64,000 bases of DNA, taken from NCBI GenBank assembly GCA_033961575.1, contig CM066727.1, positions 116,610,434 through 116,674,433 of the forward strand, given 5' to 3'. The translations under genes and the position numbers were made by a program. This document shows positions 1 through 11,689 of this stretch, in pieces. This DNA comes from Aselliscus stoliczkanus (lineage: Eukaryota; Chordata; Mammalia; Chiroptera; Hipposideridae). The stretch's first letter is position 1. Each line of letters begins with the position of its first letter. Below the pieces are notes generated by a model. That model was not told where the DNA came from, searched no databases, and was given only the letters and a program-made list of their open reading frames with translations.

Positions 1-305
1 TGCCAGACAACCATCCCATACCTCTATTCCAGCTTCTGGTGGCTGCTGGCAAATGTTTGGTGTTCCTTGACTTGTAAATGCATCACTTCAGTCTCTGCCT
101 CCATCTTCATATCACCACTTTCTTCTCTGTGTGTCTCTTTGTCTTTCCTTTTCTTATAAGGGCATTAGATTTGGGCCCACCTTAAATCCAGGATGATTTC
201 ATCTCAAGTTTCTTAATGAAGTACATCTGTAAAGATCCTGTTTCCGAATAAAGTCACATTGTGAGATTCCAGTGGACATGAATTTTGGGGGAGACAATTC
301 AACCT
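1..305. repeat. Ancient interspersed repeat, family uncertain
   Basis: The stretch around 120-300 resembles a widespread mammalian repeat tail ('ataagggcattagatttgggccc', then 'gaataaagtcacattgtgag', then 'atgaattttgggggagac' when read in pieces). I recognise the pattern but cannot name the family with confidence. No open frame of note is present. Inference only. Confidence 0.35.
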
Positions 306-460
306 AATACAATCGGTGTGGACTCATGGATATTTTTCAAAACTAATTTATTTTCAAAAATAAATTAGCATTTATTTATTTGTTTATTTCCTCAATTTTG
401 TCCAGCTTGGCCATTTGAGCTCTTTCAGTTTAGCATGTGCATCCTTTTGACATGTCTCCA

Positions 461-551
461 TCTTTCCTTTCCTTTCCTTTCCTTTCCTTTCCTTTCCTTT
501 CCTTTCCTTTCCTTTCCTTTCCTTTCCTTTCCTTTCCTTTCCTTTCCTTTT
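461..551. repeat. (CCTTT)n pentanucleotide microsatellite
   Basis: About 18 nearly perfect copies of the pentamer CCTTT run through this stretch. It is pyrimidine-rich on the plus strand, purine-rich on the other, and probably length-variable. Confidence 0.97.
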
Positions 552-1380
552 CTCTGTTTCTGGTTATAACACCATTTCCCAATGTTACTTAGGTCAGCTC
601 CTGTCTCTGTTTCTGTCTCTCCCTTGCTCTGTGTATTTCTTTTTTTTTTTCAATTTTTTTTTCAGTTACAGTTGATATTCACAGCCACATTCTAGTAGGT
701 GTGTAGTGGTATCTCATAGTTGTTCAAATTTGGATTATCCTGGTGACACATGATGTGGAAAATCCTTTCATGTGCTTATTTGCCATTGGAACCCCTCTTT
801 GGTGAAGTGCCACTTGAGGTCTTTCTTTGGTGCATTTTTTAGTTGGGTTGTTTGTTGTTGAGTTTTAAGAGCTCTTTGTATATTTTAAATAGTCCTTTAC
901 CAGCTGTGTCTTTTGCAAATATTTTCTCCCATTCTGTGGCTTGTCTTTTTAGTCTCTTGACCGTGTATTTCAGAGAACAGAAATTTTATTTTAATGAAAT
1001 CCAGCTTATCAATTATTGCTTTTGTAGGTTATGCTTGTGGTGTTGTATCTAAAAAGTAATTACAAGACCCAAGGTACTCTAGGTTCTCTCCTATGTTATC
1101 TTCTAGGAGTTTTAGAGTTTTGCATTTTACATTTAGCTCTGTGATTCATGTTGAATTAATGTTTGTGAAAGGTATAAGGTGTGTGCCTAGATTCCTTTTT
1201 TAGCATTTGGATGTCCAGTTGTTCAACACCATTTGTTAAAAAGACTGTCTTTTCTTCATTGTATTGCCTTCACTCCTTTGTCAAAGATTGGTTGACTATA
1301 TTTATGTGGGTCTATTTGTGTGCTCTCTATTTTGTTCCATTCCATTCACCTATTTGTCTACTCTTTTGCTAATACCCCAC

Positions 1381-1938
1381 TTTTTTTTTTTTAAAAGATT
1401 TTATTGGGGAATTGGGGGAGGGGAACAGCGTTGGGGAACCACGGAAGGGGAACAGACAAGTTGCTGTCTTTTTGTTCTTCATTCCAGTTGCAGAGGATGT
1501 CGCTTCACTGGCCCATGCTGGCATTGTCATTGCGCTCCTCCCGGATGAGACAGATAGGTCGCCGGCCTCTGGATGGTCGCTCCCCGCGGCTATTGGCAGC
1601 TCACGCTGGCTGCCAGCCACTCACTGTAGCCTATGGCAGCCCACTGCAGCAGGGGCTGCAGCTTACACCGTCGCTGGGGCTCGCAGCCCAGCTCCAGGTA
1701 GAGCTATTGTTTGCTATAGAGGGCACTGTCACTGGCCCTCAAATGTGAGATCCGAACCCGGGCTGCTGGCATCCCAAAACCAGCTCTTAACCAATGCGCC
1801 ACTCGGCAAGCCAGTATGGAGGTATCTTAAATTCCACTTCTTTTATCTGAAAGGTCACTGGCCCTCATATGTGGGATCCGAAACGGGGCCGCTGGCGTCC
1901 CAAGCCAACTCTTAACCAATGCACCACTCAGCCAGCCC
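1381..1938 (-). mobile_element. Chimeric type A SINE (full copy plus second head)
   Basis: The insertion splits the old L1 between two copies of AATACCCCACTTTTT (from 1371 and from 1939), which form the target-site duplication. Inside, on the minus strand, lies a complete type A SINE: poly-A tail at 1381-1395, body, then a tRNA-like head ending near 1815. About 35 bp of other sequence follows, then a second SINE head (about 1852-1937) with its own B box and A box. One flanking duplication encloses both parts. Confidence 0.85.
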
Positions 1939-3641
1939 CAATACCCCACTTTTTTGATTACTGTGATTTAACAATAAGACTTGAAGTTGGATAGTGTCTG
2001 TCCTCCAACTTTGTTCTCCTTCAATATTGTGTTGGCTATTTTGGGTCTTTTGCCTCTCCACATAAATTTTAGAATCAGTTTGTTGATATTCACATAACAA
2101 TTTGCCAAGATTTTTATTGAGTTACCACTGAATCTATAGATCTAGTTGGGAAGAATTGACAATTTGGCAATATTGAATCTTCCTATCCATGAACACAGAC
2201 TCTCTCTCCGTTTATTTAGTTCTTTGAATTCTTTCATCAGACTTTTGTAGTTTTCCTCATATACATCTTGTATATATTTTGTTAAATTTATACCTAAATA
2301 TATCATTTATTGGGGGGTACTAATGTAAGTGGTATATTGCTTTTCATTTAAAATTCCACTTGTTCATTGCTGCAATATAGAAAAGCAATTGACTTTTGTA
2401 TATTAACCTGTAACCTTGCTATAATTGCTTATTGATTCCAGAATTTTTTTGTAGATTCTTTGCTACATTTTCTATATAAAGGGTCATGTTATCTGCTAAC
2501 AAAAATAGTTTTTCTCCCTCCCCGGTCTCTATACGTTTTATTTACTTTTCTTGTTTTATTATTTTAGCTATGAATTCTAGTATGATGTTGAAAGGCACTG
2601 ATAGAAGGGGACAACTTGCCTTGTTCTCAATCTTTGTAGGAAGGCTTCAAGTTTCTCCCATTAAGTATGATGTTAGCTATAGGGATTTTTTGTAGATATT
2701 CTTTATTAGGTTAAGGAATTTCCTCTCTATTTCTAGTTTACAGAGAGTTTTGTATTATCATGAATAAGTGTTGTATTCTGTCAGATGTATTTTCTGTATC
2801 TATTGATATGATCATGTGAATTTTCTTCTTTAGCCTGTCGATGTGACGGATTTCATTATTGATTATCGGATGTTGAACCAGCTTTGCATACCTGGCATAA
2901 ATTCCACTTGGTCATAGTGTATAATTGTATACATTATTGTATTTTATTTGCTGATATTTTGTTGAGGACTTTTGCATTTGTGTTTATTAGAGTTATTGGT
3001 CTCTAGTTTTCTTTTCTTGTAGTATCTTTGTCTGGATTTGATATTAGGATAATGCTGTCCTCATAAAAAGAGATAGAATTTCTTCTACTTCTATCTTCTG
3101 AAAGAGATGATAGACAATTGGTATTTCTTTTTTAAATGGTTGGTACAATTCACCAGTGAGTCCGTCTGGGCCTAATACTTTCAATTTTAAAAGGTTATTT
3201 ATTATGAATTCCATTTCTTTAATAAACATAAACCTATTCAGATTGTTCTTTTATTCTTGGTGTGAGTTTTGGCAAGTTGTGTCTTTCAAAGATTTGGCCC
3301 ATTTTATCTAGATTATCAAATGTATGGGCACAGAATTTTTCATAATATTCCTTTACTCCACTTTTAATTCCATGGAATCTGTACTGATGTCTCTCGCCTC
3401 TTTCACTTCTGATATTAGTAATTTGAGTCATCTCCATTTTTCTTATTTAGCTAGGCTAGAGGCTTACCAATATTATCAATCTTTTCAAAGAATCAGCTTT
3501 TGGTTCTGTTGATTTTTCTCTATTGATTCCTTGTTTATAGTTTCCTTGATATCTGCTCTAATTTCTGTTATTTCTTTTCTTCTGCTCACTTTGGATTTAA
3601 TTTGCACTTCTTTTTCTAGTTTCTTTTTTTTTTTTCTAATA

Positions 3642-3854
3642 CAGAGAGTGCCAAACAAAAGTATACACATTTTAAGAAAGGAAAAAACTGTATTAAAATT
3701 ATGCTGATGGTAACCATTTTAAACATCTCTTGTAACTGCAGAAGTCAAACATGACTTGTATTCATCTTTTGTTTTCAGTATATATTGAATATTACAATCT
3801 TAATACAGTTTTTCCCTTTCTTAAAATGTGTATACATTTTTTTGACACCCTCTG
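3642..3854. mobile_element. Palindromic 213-bp Tc1/mariner-like MITE
   Basis: The element begins CAGAGAGTGCC and ends with the complement of CAGAGGGTGTC. The terminal inverted repeats run about 59 bp and share a TATACACATTTTAAGAAAGG core. A TA precedes the left end, and the right flank reads CA, probably a decayed TA. There is no coding capacity. The structure fits a non-autonomous Tc1/mariner relative; the exact family is not recognised. Confidence 0.8.
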
Positions 3855-4476
3855 CATTTGCATTTAACGCTATAAATTTTCCTTGAAGCACTTTTTCTTC
3901 ACATCCCACAAATTTTGAAGTTGTGTTTTCATTTTCATTTAGTTCAAAATATTTTTAACCTTCTCTTGAAATTTTTCTTTGACCCATGTGTTATTTAGAA
4001 GTGTATTGTTTACTCTCCAAGTATTTGGGGATTTCCTACCTATCTTTCTGTTGTCAATTTCCAGTTCAATTTTATTGTGGTCTGAGAGCAAATATTGTGT
4101 GATTTCTATTGTCTTAAATTTGTTAAGTTGTGTTTATAGCCAACAATGGTGTATCTTGGTGAATGCTCCATGTGAACTTGAGAAGAAGTGTGCTAAGTTT
4201 TTGTTGGATGAAGTCATCTATAGATGTCCATCATATCCAGTTTGATGGTGTGTTGATTCAACTACACCCTTGCTGATTTTCTGTCTTCTGGATCTGTCCA
4301 TTTCTGTCAAAGATTTGTTGAAGTCTCCAACTCTGATAGTGAATTCATATTTTTCCCTGCAATCTATCAGTTTTTGCTTCATACATTTTGATGCTTTTTG
4401 TTAGGCACGTACACATGAAAAATTGTTATGTCTTTTTGGAGAATTGACTCCTTTATCATTACATAATGCCTCTCTC

Positions 4477-4596
4477 TCTCTCTCTTTTTTTTTTTTTTTT
4501 TTTGAGGGCAATGTCACTGGCCCTCATATGTGGGACCGAATCGGGGCCGCCGGCTTCCCAAGCCAGCGCTTAACCGCCGCGCCACTCGGCCGGCCC
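4477..4596 (-). mobile_element. Short type A SINE (tRNA-like head plus poly-A)
   Basis: On the minus strand the head begins GGCCGGCCGAGTGGCGCGG, carries a B-box-like CCCCGATTCGG, and ends in a long A tract (T tract at about 4487-4503). Target-site duplications are TACATAATGCCTCTCT (from 4460) and TACGTAATGCGTCTCT (from 4597), with two mismatches. Confidence 0.9.
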
Positions 4597-5124
4597 TACG
4601 TAATGCGTCTCTTTATATCTGATATCTTCCTTGCTCTGAAGCTGGCTCTGTCTGAAATTAATATAGTACTCCTACTTTCTTTTGATTAGTGTTAACATGG
4701 TATATCTTCATCCATTTACTTTTAATCAGTATATTTCTTTATATTTAAAATGGGTTTCTTACAGGTAACATATATTCGTTTTTTTGATCCATTCTGACAA
4801 TCTCTATCTTTTAATTTATGCATTTAGCCCATTTAGACATTTAACATGATTATTGATATAGTTGGATTAATACCTACCATATTTGTTATTGTTTTCTATT
4901 TGTTCCCCTTATTCTTTGTTCCTATTTTTGTCTTCCCTCCTTTTCCTGCTTTGGTGGTTTAAATTGAGCATTTACTATAATTCTATTTTTCCTTCATTCT
5001 TAGCATATGTTATACTTCTTTTTACACTTTTTAAATGGTTTCCCTAACATTTGCAATATATTACAACTAATTCAAGCCTACTTTCAAATAATACTATACC
5101 CCTTTATAGTCAGTGTAAGTACCT

Positions 5125-5166
5125 TATATATCATAAATAATATCATAAATAATATCATAAATAATC
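5125..5166. repeat. Short tandem repeat (ATCATAAATAAT)n
   Basis: About three copies of a 12-13 base unit with ATCATAAATAAT core, inside old L1 DNA. Confidence 0.85.
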
Positions 5167-5428
5167 CTAATTATTCTCTTATTCCTTGTATATTTGATAT
5201 TATTCATTTTACTTATACATAAGCATTGATAGCATAGATATTCATAAGCATACATATTCATTGTTGCTTAATTATACACTGTTGCTATTATTTTTGAACG
5301 AACTTTATCTTTTAAATATTAGATAAATTTAGAATTGAGAATAAGAAAAATAAGTTTTTATTTTACTTGCACTTATTCCTTCTCTGATGCTCTTCCTTTC
5401 TTTATGTAGATTTCAGTTTCTAACCATA

Positions 5429-5794
5429 TCATTTTCCTTCTTTCTGAAGAACTTTTAACATTTCTTGCAAGGTAGGTCTACTGACACCAAATTTCCTCAA
5501 TTTTTGTTTCTTTGAGAAAGTCTTTGTTTTCCCCTCATGTTTGAACAATAAATTTACAGAGTACAGAAATTTAGGTTGGTGGTTTTTTTCTTTCAACACT
5601 TTAAATATTTCACTCCACTCTCTTCTTGTTTGCAAGGTTTCTGAGAAGTTAGATGTATTTCTTCTTGCTCCTCTAAATAAGGTATTTTTTTCTCTCTGAC
5701 TTCTTTCAGGTTTTTTGTCTTTATTTTTGGTTATCTGTAGTTTGTATATGATATGCCTAGTTTTAGCTATTTTGGCATTAATTCTGCTTTGCAT
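5429..5794 (-). pseudogene. LINE-1 ORF1 C-terminal remnant
   Basis: This is the longest open piece of the old L1's ORF1, 121 codons, matching the C-terminal RNA-binding part. Seen: 'LQTRREWSEIFKVLKEK', a Pro/Phe-Leu-Tyr stretch, and a terminal 'RPTLQEMLKVLQKEGK', which parallels the end of the younger L1 ORF1 copies in this window ('KPALQEMFKGLF'). ORF1 proteins are trimeric RNA chaperones that package L1 RNA. The N-terminal part lies upstream in other frames (to about 6344), so the gene is dead. Confidence 0.7.
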
Positions 5795-7111
5795 TTATTT
5801 GTGTTCTTTGAGCTTCTTGGATCTCTTGTCTGATGTCTGACATTAACTTGGGGGAATTTCTTATCATTATTGTTTCAAATATTTCTTCTGTTTCTCTTTC
5901 TTCTCCTTGGTATTCCCATTACACATAATTTACACCTTTTGTAGTTGTCCCATAGTTTTTGGATATTTTGCTCCAGTTTTATTTTTTCAGCCTTTTTTCT
6001 CTTTACTTTTCAGTTTGGTTTATATTGAGATAGCCTTAATCTCAGAGGTTATTTCCTCAGCCATGTCCAGCCTATTAATAAGCCCATCAAAGGCAGTCTT
6101 CGTTTCTGTTATGGTGTTTTTTATGTCTAGCATTTATTTTTGTTTGTTTTTTTAGAATTTCCATCTTTCTGCTTACTTTGCCCATCTGTTCTTGCATGCT
6201 GTCCTTTTTATCCATTAAAGCCCTTAGCATATCAATCATAGTTGTTTTAATTCTGTATATGATAATTCCAACATCCCTGCATACCTGAGTCTGATAGCAA
6301 TGCTTGCTTTGTCTCTCCAAACTGTATTTTTTGCCTCTGAGCAACTATAATTTTTTTCTTTATAACCAGGCATGATCTACTGGGTGAAAGGAAGTGCACT
6401 AAATAGGCCTTCAGTAATGCAGTGGTAAGGTGTGGGGAAAGGGGATTTCTATGATTAAGACTCAGCCCGTTAGTGAGCCTTTGCCTCTGAACTTTGAACT
6501 TCACAAGTTTCTCAGGTTCCCCCCGCCCCCTTTAAGTGGGACGGTATGGCCAAAGTGGGCTGGAGGTGGGTATTTCTCTCCCCCAACCTCAGACTCTGAT
6601 GAAACTCCAGCAGGCTCTGGTTAAATGGTTTCACCTGAGGACAAATCTTGTTAAGAACAGAACACTCTGATATAGTTCAAAATGGTTCCTTCACCCTCTC
6701 CCCACCAGAAGCACAAGGGGACTTTTCTCCCTTATTCACTGTTAGAATCTGGTAGAACTCCAAGAGGTAAGACTCACAAAAATGTGGGAACCTTCTAATG
6801 ACTGGGTTCCCTGGCATTTTTATCTCTCAGACTTGTCCACGTGGACCTCCAGCAATTCATCACTTACTGTTCAGGCTTCCCTACCTGGGCAGAGGTTTTC
6901 ACAGAGGTTTCTACTTGTGGATTCCTGCTCTGGTAAGTAAGTTATGATTCTCTGTATATACTTGTCCTTCCAATTCTGGGTGTAGCAGTTTGCCCTGTGA
7001 CCTCATGTCTCCTACCAATCTAAGATGAGTTGTTGATTTTTCAGTTTTTTCAGCTTTTTACTCTTGTTAGGACAAAGTGGTACCTTCCAAGCTTCTTTCA
7101 TGCTAGACCAA

Positions 7112-7290
7112 AAACTGAAAATCTTGATTTTTAAAATATTTGTATACAGTAAAGTTTACTCTTTGCAGTATACAGGTCTAGGAGTTTGACAAATGCACAC
7201 ACTCAGGTAACCACCACCCCAATATCATACAGAACAGTTCCATCACCCCCCAGAATTCCCCTAGCACAACTGTATTTCAGCCTATGAGAT
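7112..7290 (-). mobile_element. L1M 3'-UTR-like fragment
   Basis: The sequence reads as the reverse of an old L1 3' end, with 'ggagtttgacaaatgcacac' and 'accaccaccccaatatcat' and a run of C near 7240-7255. It is a fragment with no open frame and directly abuts the 5' end of the previous L1. Confidence 0.65.
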
Positions 7291-7824
7291 GCACTAGTTG
7301 CATCTTAAAGATATCGCTCAGACTAGGTAACCTTCACGAGGAGCAGTTTCCTACCCACTACTGAAGGTCTTGTCTGCTCCGAGACACATGATCATTTTAT
7401 TGCTCACAGTATAATGTGAGGAGGCACTTCAAGAGTGTGCAGGAGAGGAATGAAGTTGTAGGAGGCTGAATATTTTATGACAAAACAGAGCTTTATGAAA
7501 GTATTTATCACTGATTTATAACTAATTGATTTATAGTGATTTATTAATTTAATGTAACAATAAATATTAATTATTGACTTCTTTTGGTGCTAGACAATTT
7601 GGGAAAGACAAGAAACATACTAGGAGGTGAAAGGTGGGGTTGGTAGGAGGCATTTCTCATTTAAGGCATTGGCTTGAGCACATCAAAGTTTATATTCATT
7701 GTTTTCCTGAACCCCACTAATATGATAGAACTGAATCAGAAGATATACCCTACAAGAACAAAAAGAGGAGTCCACACAGACAAAGTCATCAACTAAATGG
7801 GGTTGTCCATAGATGTAGCCATAT
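7291..7824. other. Single-copy or unrecognised DNA
   Basis: I see no gene, no recognisable repeat and no substantial open frame. It is AT-rich, with a TTATTAATTTAATG-type stretch near 7530. Confidence 0.5.
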
Positions 7825-8065
7825 GGCTAACTCCCTTCCTCCTTCAGGTCTTTGCTCAAATGTCACCTTTTTAATGTAGCCCACCCTGTTCACGCTGTTT
7901 AAAATTACAATCTGACATTCTCTTCCCACACTTGATTACCGTTTTCTGCTCTAATGTCACACGTAACGTATTTATTATGCCTGTTTTGTTCATTGATATA
8001 TCCCAAGTACCTAGAATAGTATTTATCATATTGCAGGCATTTGATAAATTATTTGTCAAATGAAA
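7825..8065 (+). repeat. L2 LINE 3' end
   Basis: The order of motifs matches the plus-strand end of L2: 'tcaggtctttgctcaaatgt', 'atatcccaagtacctagaat', then 'gcatttgataaattatttgt' and 'caaatgaa'. This is an ancient mammal-wide repeat fragment. Confidence 0.85.
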
Positions 8066-8419
8066 AAATGATGATTGTGGTCAATGGAAAGGTGATGGGT
8101 GAATAGGAACTGACTTAGCAGAGCAGAGAAATGCACAGATGCCTGTGGTAGAGGGACTAACTGAAAACCTATTCAGTGAAACCTGGAGCTGGAGGCACCA
8201 CGGTCTCTGAAGGTGGGTCTATACACCAGGGGTTGTTAACAGATTATGTGAGAAACCTTTCCCCACGCAGCAACCAGGCGACTGCTTCTTTCCTGCCTTT
8301 CCCCCACTGCAACAGAGGATCCCTCTCTTGGGATATTAACTGGCCCAAGATTAAGCCTCACAGACACTGACATTTGAGGATCATAAGCAATGGCCAAAGG
8401 CGAAAAATCAAGAAATAGC

Positions 8420-8588
8420 AGCATTGGGTTGATTGGTTAGAGAGTGGTGCTGACAACACCTAGATTGCTGGTTCGATCCCCACATGGGCCACTGTGAGCT
8501 GCGTCCTCCTTAAAAGATTCAACTATGCCATTGTAGCATGAAAGCAATGTGTAACCAATTGGCTGTTCCCCAATAAAATTTTAAAAAA
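8420..8588 (+). mobile_element. Type B tRNA-derived SINE
   Basis: The head carries 'attggttagag' (A box region) and a B box GGTTCGATCCC. The body has 'cacatgggccactgtgagct'. The tail has CCCCAATAAAA, a polyadenylation signal, followed by an A-rich run. Target-site duplications AAGAAATAGCAG flank it (8409-8420 and about 8592-8603). Confidence 0.87.
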
Positions 8589-8779
8589 GAAAAAGAAATA
8601 GCAGGATAATTATGATAAGTTTTATAGTAGTATCTGACTTTTTAAACTGTGCACACATATTATCTTGACTAAAATAAAACAGACTGAAAAAAAAACAACA
8701 ACCTAGGGACAACTATTTAATTTGGCATCATCAAAAATTAAGTTGATTTCCCAGATAACTGAAGTTTTTTCTCTGAAAA

Positions 8780-9010
8780 CTACACTTTTTAAAAGACTTC
8801 TTATTATGGAAATATTTTAATGTATATAAACGTAAAGGGAACAACATAGAGCATCCCATGTACCCATCACCTAATTTTAACAGCTATTTTTAAAATTCCC
8901 GATATTGTTTATTTGTTCATTTATTATTTTAGTAGAGAATTTTAAAACAAATTCCAGACATCATACAATTTCTCCCCAAAACACTTCATATACATCTTAA
9001 ACAAAAAATT
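8780..9010. repeat. Ancient L1M-tail-like interspersed repeat
   Basis: Contains 'catcccatgtacccatcacc' and 'caaattccagacatcat', the pattern of a common old mammalian repeat that also occurs at 33.2-34.0 kb. I believe it is an L1M 3'-UTR type but am not certain. Confidence 0.45.
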
Positions 9011-9499
9011 AGATTACTTGTCTTTTATAATTTCTATAACTTTGTATTTGATTCTTTTTTTGTGTGCTGCAATGTAAAGTTTTCCTATTTCTTTTTATTT
9101 GGTGTAAATTTGTAGAGCTGGGATCCTAAGTAGATCTGAGTTCATATAGCACCACCTCAGAAGGCACATCATATCTGCTTGTCCCTTTTTAGGGATGTGA
9201 AGTTGATTCATCCTTTATAACATTTCCCTTCAGTCTTTCACTTAATCATTTCCATGATCCATTGATAGCACATTAGTTCATTAGCCATTACAAAAGGCCA
9301 TTCCTTCTACATATGTTAACTGGCATTCTTCTATAAAATAGAATTCTTCCAACTATTTGGATGTCCTGGGAAAAGCAGCATCAATGTTTAGTACTTTATC
9401 AATTTTTTGGAATAATAAAATGGTGCCCTAGTAATTCCCAAAAGCATCCAATAAGAGTCGTTTGTTGCTTTATTTTGAAGAATCATTATGGACTTAGTT

Positions 9500-10460
9500 T
9501 TTTAAAATCAACTTTATTGAAACATAATTTATATCAACTATACTGCATCCATTTTGACAAATGTGTAACCTACTATGTAACCACCACTACAATTAAGATA
9601 TGGAATATTTTTATTTCCCTCCCAAAGTTTTCTCATACCCCTTTGCAGTCAGGCATCCCATCAGGTAACCACGACTTTTCTTTCAATATTCATTAGTTTT
9701 TGCCTGTTCTAGACTTCAAAATAAAGAGAATTTTATTATTCTCTGTTTCCGGCTTCTTTCACAGGATGTTTTTGGGAATCATCCATGTTGTTACATGTAT
9801 CAACAGTTTGTTTCTTTTTTATTACTCAGTAGTAGTCCATTTTATGAATATACTACCATTTGTTTCATCTATTGATGGACATTTGGGATATGTTTTGGGC
9901 TATTACAAATAGAGCTGCTATGAACATTTGTATTGGGTTGTCGGAAAAGTCATGAAGTATTTTTTCTATGTTTTTCGTTGCAAAACTGCGTCATGACTTT
10001 TCCAACATCCCAATATATGAGTCTCTGTGGAAAAATGCTTTCACTTCTCTTGGGTAAATATTAGGAGCAGAATACCTGAATTGTATGGCAGGTGAACATT
10101 TAACTTCATAAGAAACTGCCAAACTGTCTTTCAAAGAAGTTGTACTCTTGCATCCCTACCAGCAACGTATGACATTCCCACTTGTTCCACATCTTTGTCA
10201 ATACTTGGTTTTGCCAGTCTAGGGGGTATAAAATGATATCTCATTGGTGTTTTAATTTGCTCTTCCTGATGACAAATGAAGTTTTGATCATCCTTTTATA
10301 GATTTATTGGCCATTGATACATCTTTTGTGAAGTGTGTAGTCAAATCTTGTGCTCATTTTTTATTGGACTGTTTGTCTTCTTATTAGTGAGTTGAGTATA
10401 TTCTGGATATAAGTCCTTTGTCTTATAAATGGATTGCAGATATGTTCTCTGAACACATAG
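9500..10460 (-). mobile_element. L1M 3' portion (3' UTR and ORF2 C-terminus), split by a MITE
   Basis: Minus-strand L1: 3'-UTR-like DNA at 9500-9780, then ORF2 C-terminal sequence recognisable on the reverse strand (the region encoding the 'NNPI..W' and 'HHLH' parts). It is interrupted at 9931 by a mariner MITE and resumes at 10016 in register. No intact frame. Confidence 0.8.
9933..10013. mobile_element. 81-bp mariner MITE
   Basis: Ends are TTGGGTTGTCGGAAAAG and, in complement, TTGGGATGTTGGAAAAG, with TA on both sides (9931-9932 and 10014-10015). It is nearly a perfect hairpin with a short centre. The size and design match internally deleted mariners of the MADE1 kind. It sits cleanly inside an old L1. 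Confidence 0.93.
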
Positions 10461-11020
10461 GTTCTTACATATTGAATGTATTTCAGTCAATTGCAGTCAT
10501 TATTCTTTTTAATTTTCAAACTGTGCTATCTTTAAGACAAAGCTTTTTTTTAAAAAAGAACATATATTGAAACCAGTTTTTATTGGACTATGTCAGAGAT
10601 TCATCTCTGTGGTTTTCAAACAAAATCTATTGAGCCAACAGTTTAGATTTTTTTTCATTAGTCATGAGTATCATCTTATAAATACTCATGTTCCCTTTGG
10701 GTCTGATGAAGGAGAAAAATGCTGACTATGTCTTTAATAAATGATGTCACATCACTGTAGGAAATGACTCTAAGGAAATAAAATTGGTTTTATAGCAAAC
10801 ATGTCAGAACTTCTTGAACACAGTGGGACTTGTTCTTCACACAATTTAAGAGACTATCAATCTATCCCAAAGAGGTTGATTGAATCACTCAGCACAATTT
10901 TTAACTCTTCAATGGATGGCCTTCAGATCCCATTTAGGAGTCTAATATGAACATCAATTTGTACCCTTCAACTATTTAAAAACTCTTTAAATAAGAGATT
11001 TGACTCTGGGCCAGTCACAG
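10461..11020. other. Unrecognised DNA, no gene seen
   Basis: The stretch 10540-10990 has no frame longer than chance and no repeat I can name. It includes 'aagcttttttttaaaaaa' near 10540. Confidence 0.4.
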
Positions 11021-11024
11021 GACT

Positions 11025-11240
11025 AGATGCCTAGGGCCATCTAGTCACATTTAATCTTACATTTAATCTTACACAAATGCTGGGAGATGGGCATACTTAG
11101 TTCTATTCTACAGATAATGAAACAGACATTGATTAAGATTAAGTTACATCCCTAAGGCCACACAGTCACCAAGTGGCAGAAAGTGCACTTAAACCTGGTT
11201 CTTGCTGCCCACCTCCCAGCTGTGCTCATCACAATATACC
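11025..11240 (-). repeat. MIR SINE
   Basis: Diagnostic MIR order in reverse: 'cacatttaatctta', 'ctacagataatgaaac', 'aaggccacacagtcacc', 'aagtggcagaaagt', then 'aacctggttctt'. About 70% like the consensus by eye. Confidence 0.88.
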
Positions 11241-11689
11241 ATAACGCCTCCCATCATTTTGACTGCTTTACTGGTTTAAGAAAAATGGGATCCACTTTAG
11301 GTGGCAGAAGACATGGAAAATGTATCTTTTTACACACTATGGATTCTAACGTGTGTTTGAACCAGATTTCAAAACTGTTTGTTCACAATTGCAGCTCCCA
11401 GGATAAATGACCGGTCTCCCAGGGCAACTGCTTTAGAGAGGCCAAGAATATGTCTCAGTATCACCACCTTATTACTTTCATACCCTCTTTTCCATCCTGT
11501 TCCTTTCTAGTGCCATCAATTTTTGCTCCTGCACATGTATGTTTCTCAGATCTAATATTTTGTTTCCATGTTTGCAGGGAGAGGGTTTGAGCAGCTACAG
11601 ATATTCAGATTTCTGTGACTTCTGTCGACACTAAGAGACTTTCTGTATAGTCTGTGGCCTGATTTTGAAAGTGCCTTCGTTTGGGACTT

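Larger units (their letters stand above)
656..7110 (-). mobile_element. Old near full-length LINE-1 (L1M type), interrupted
   Basis: Read on the minus strand this is an L1 in its normal order: 5' UTR-like DNA (about 7110-6350), ORF1 remnants (about 6344-5429), ORF2 remnants (about 5400-690). Visible peptides include an ORF1 coiled-coil-like piece (6344-6087), an ORF1 C-terminal piece with 'LQTRREWSEIF' (5794-5429), and an ORF2 piece with 'LGPDGLTGELYQ' just before the reverse transcriptase palm (3229-3044). The frame is broken by many stops and shifts, so no protein is made. It is interrupted by a chimeric SINE (1381-1938), a palindromic MITE (3642-3854) and a short SINE (4477-4596). The 3' UTR and poly-A end near 640-690 are poorly preserved. 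Confidence 0.88.

Noticed and set aside
1412..1915. 167-codon frame over 1.4-1.9 kb
   Set aside because: Read-through of the chimeric SINE on its antisense strand.
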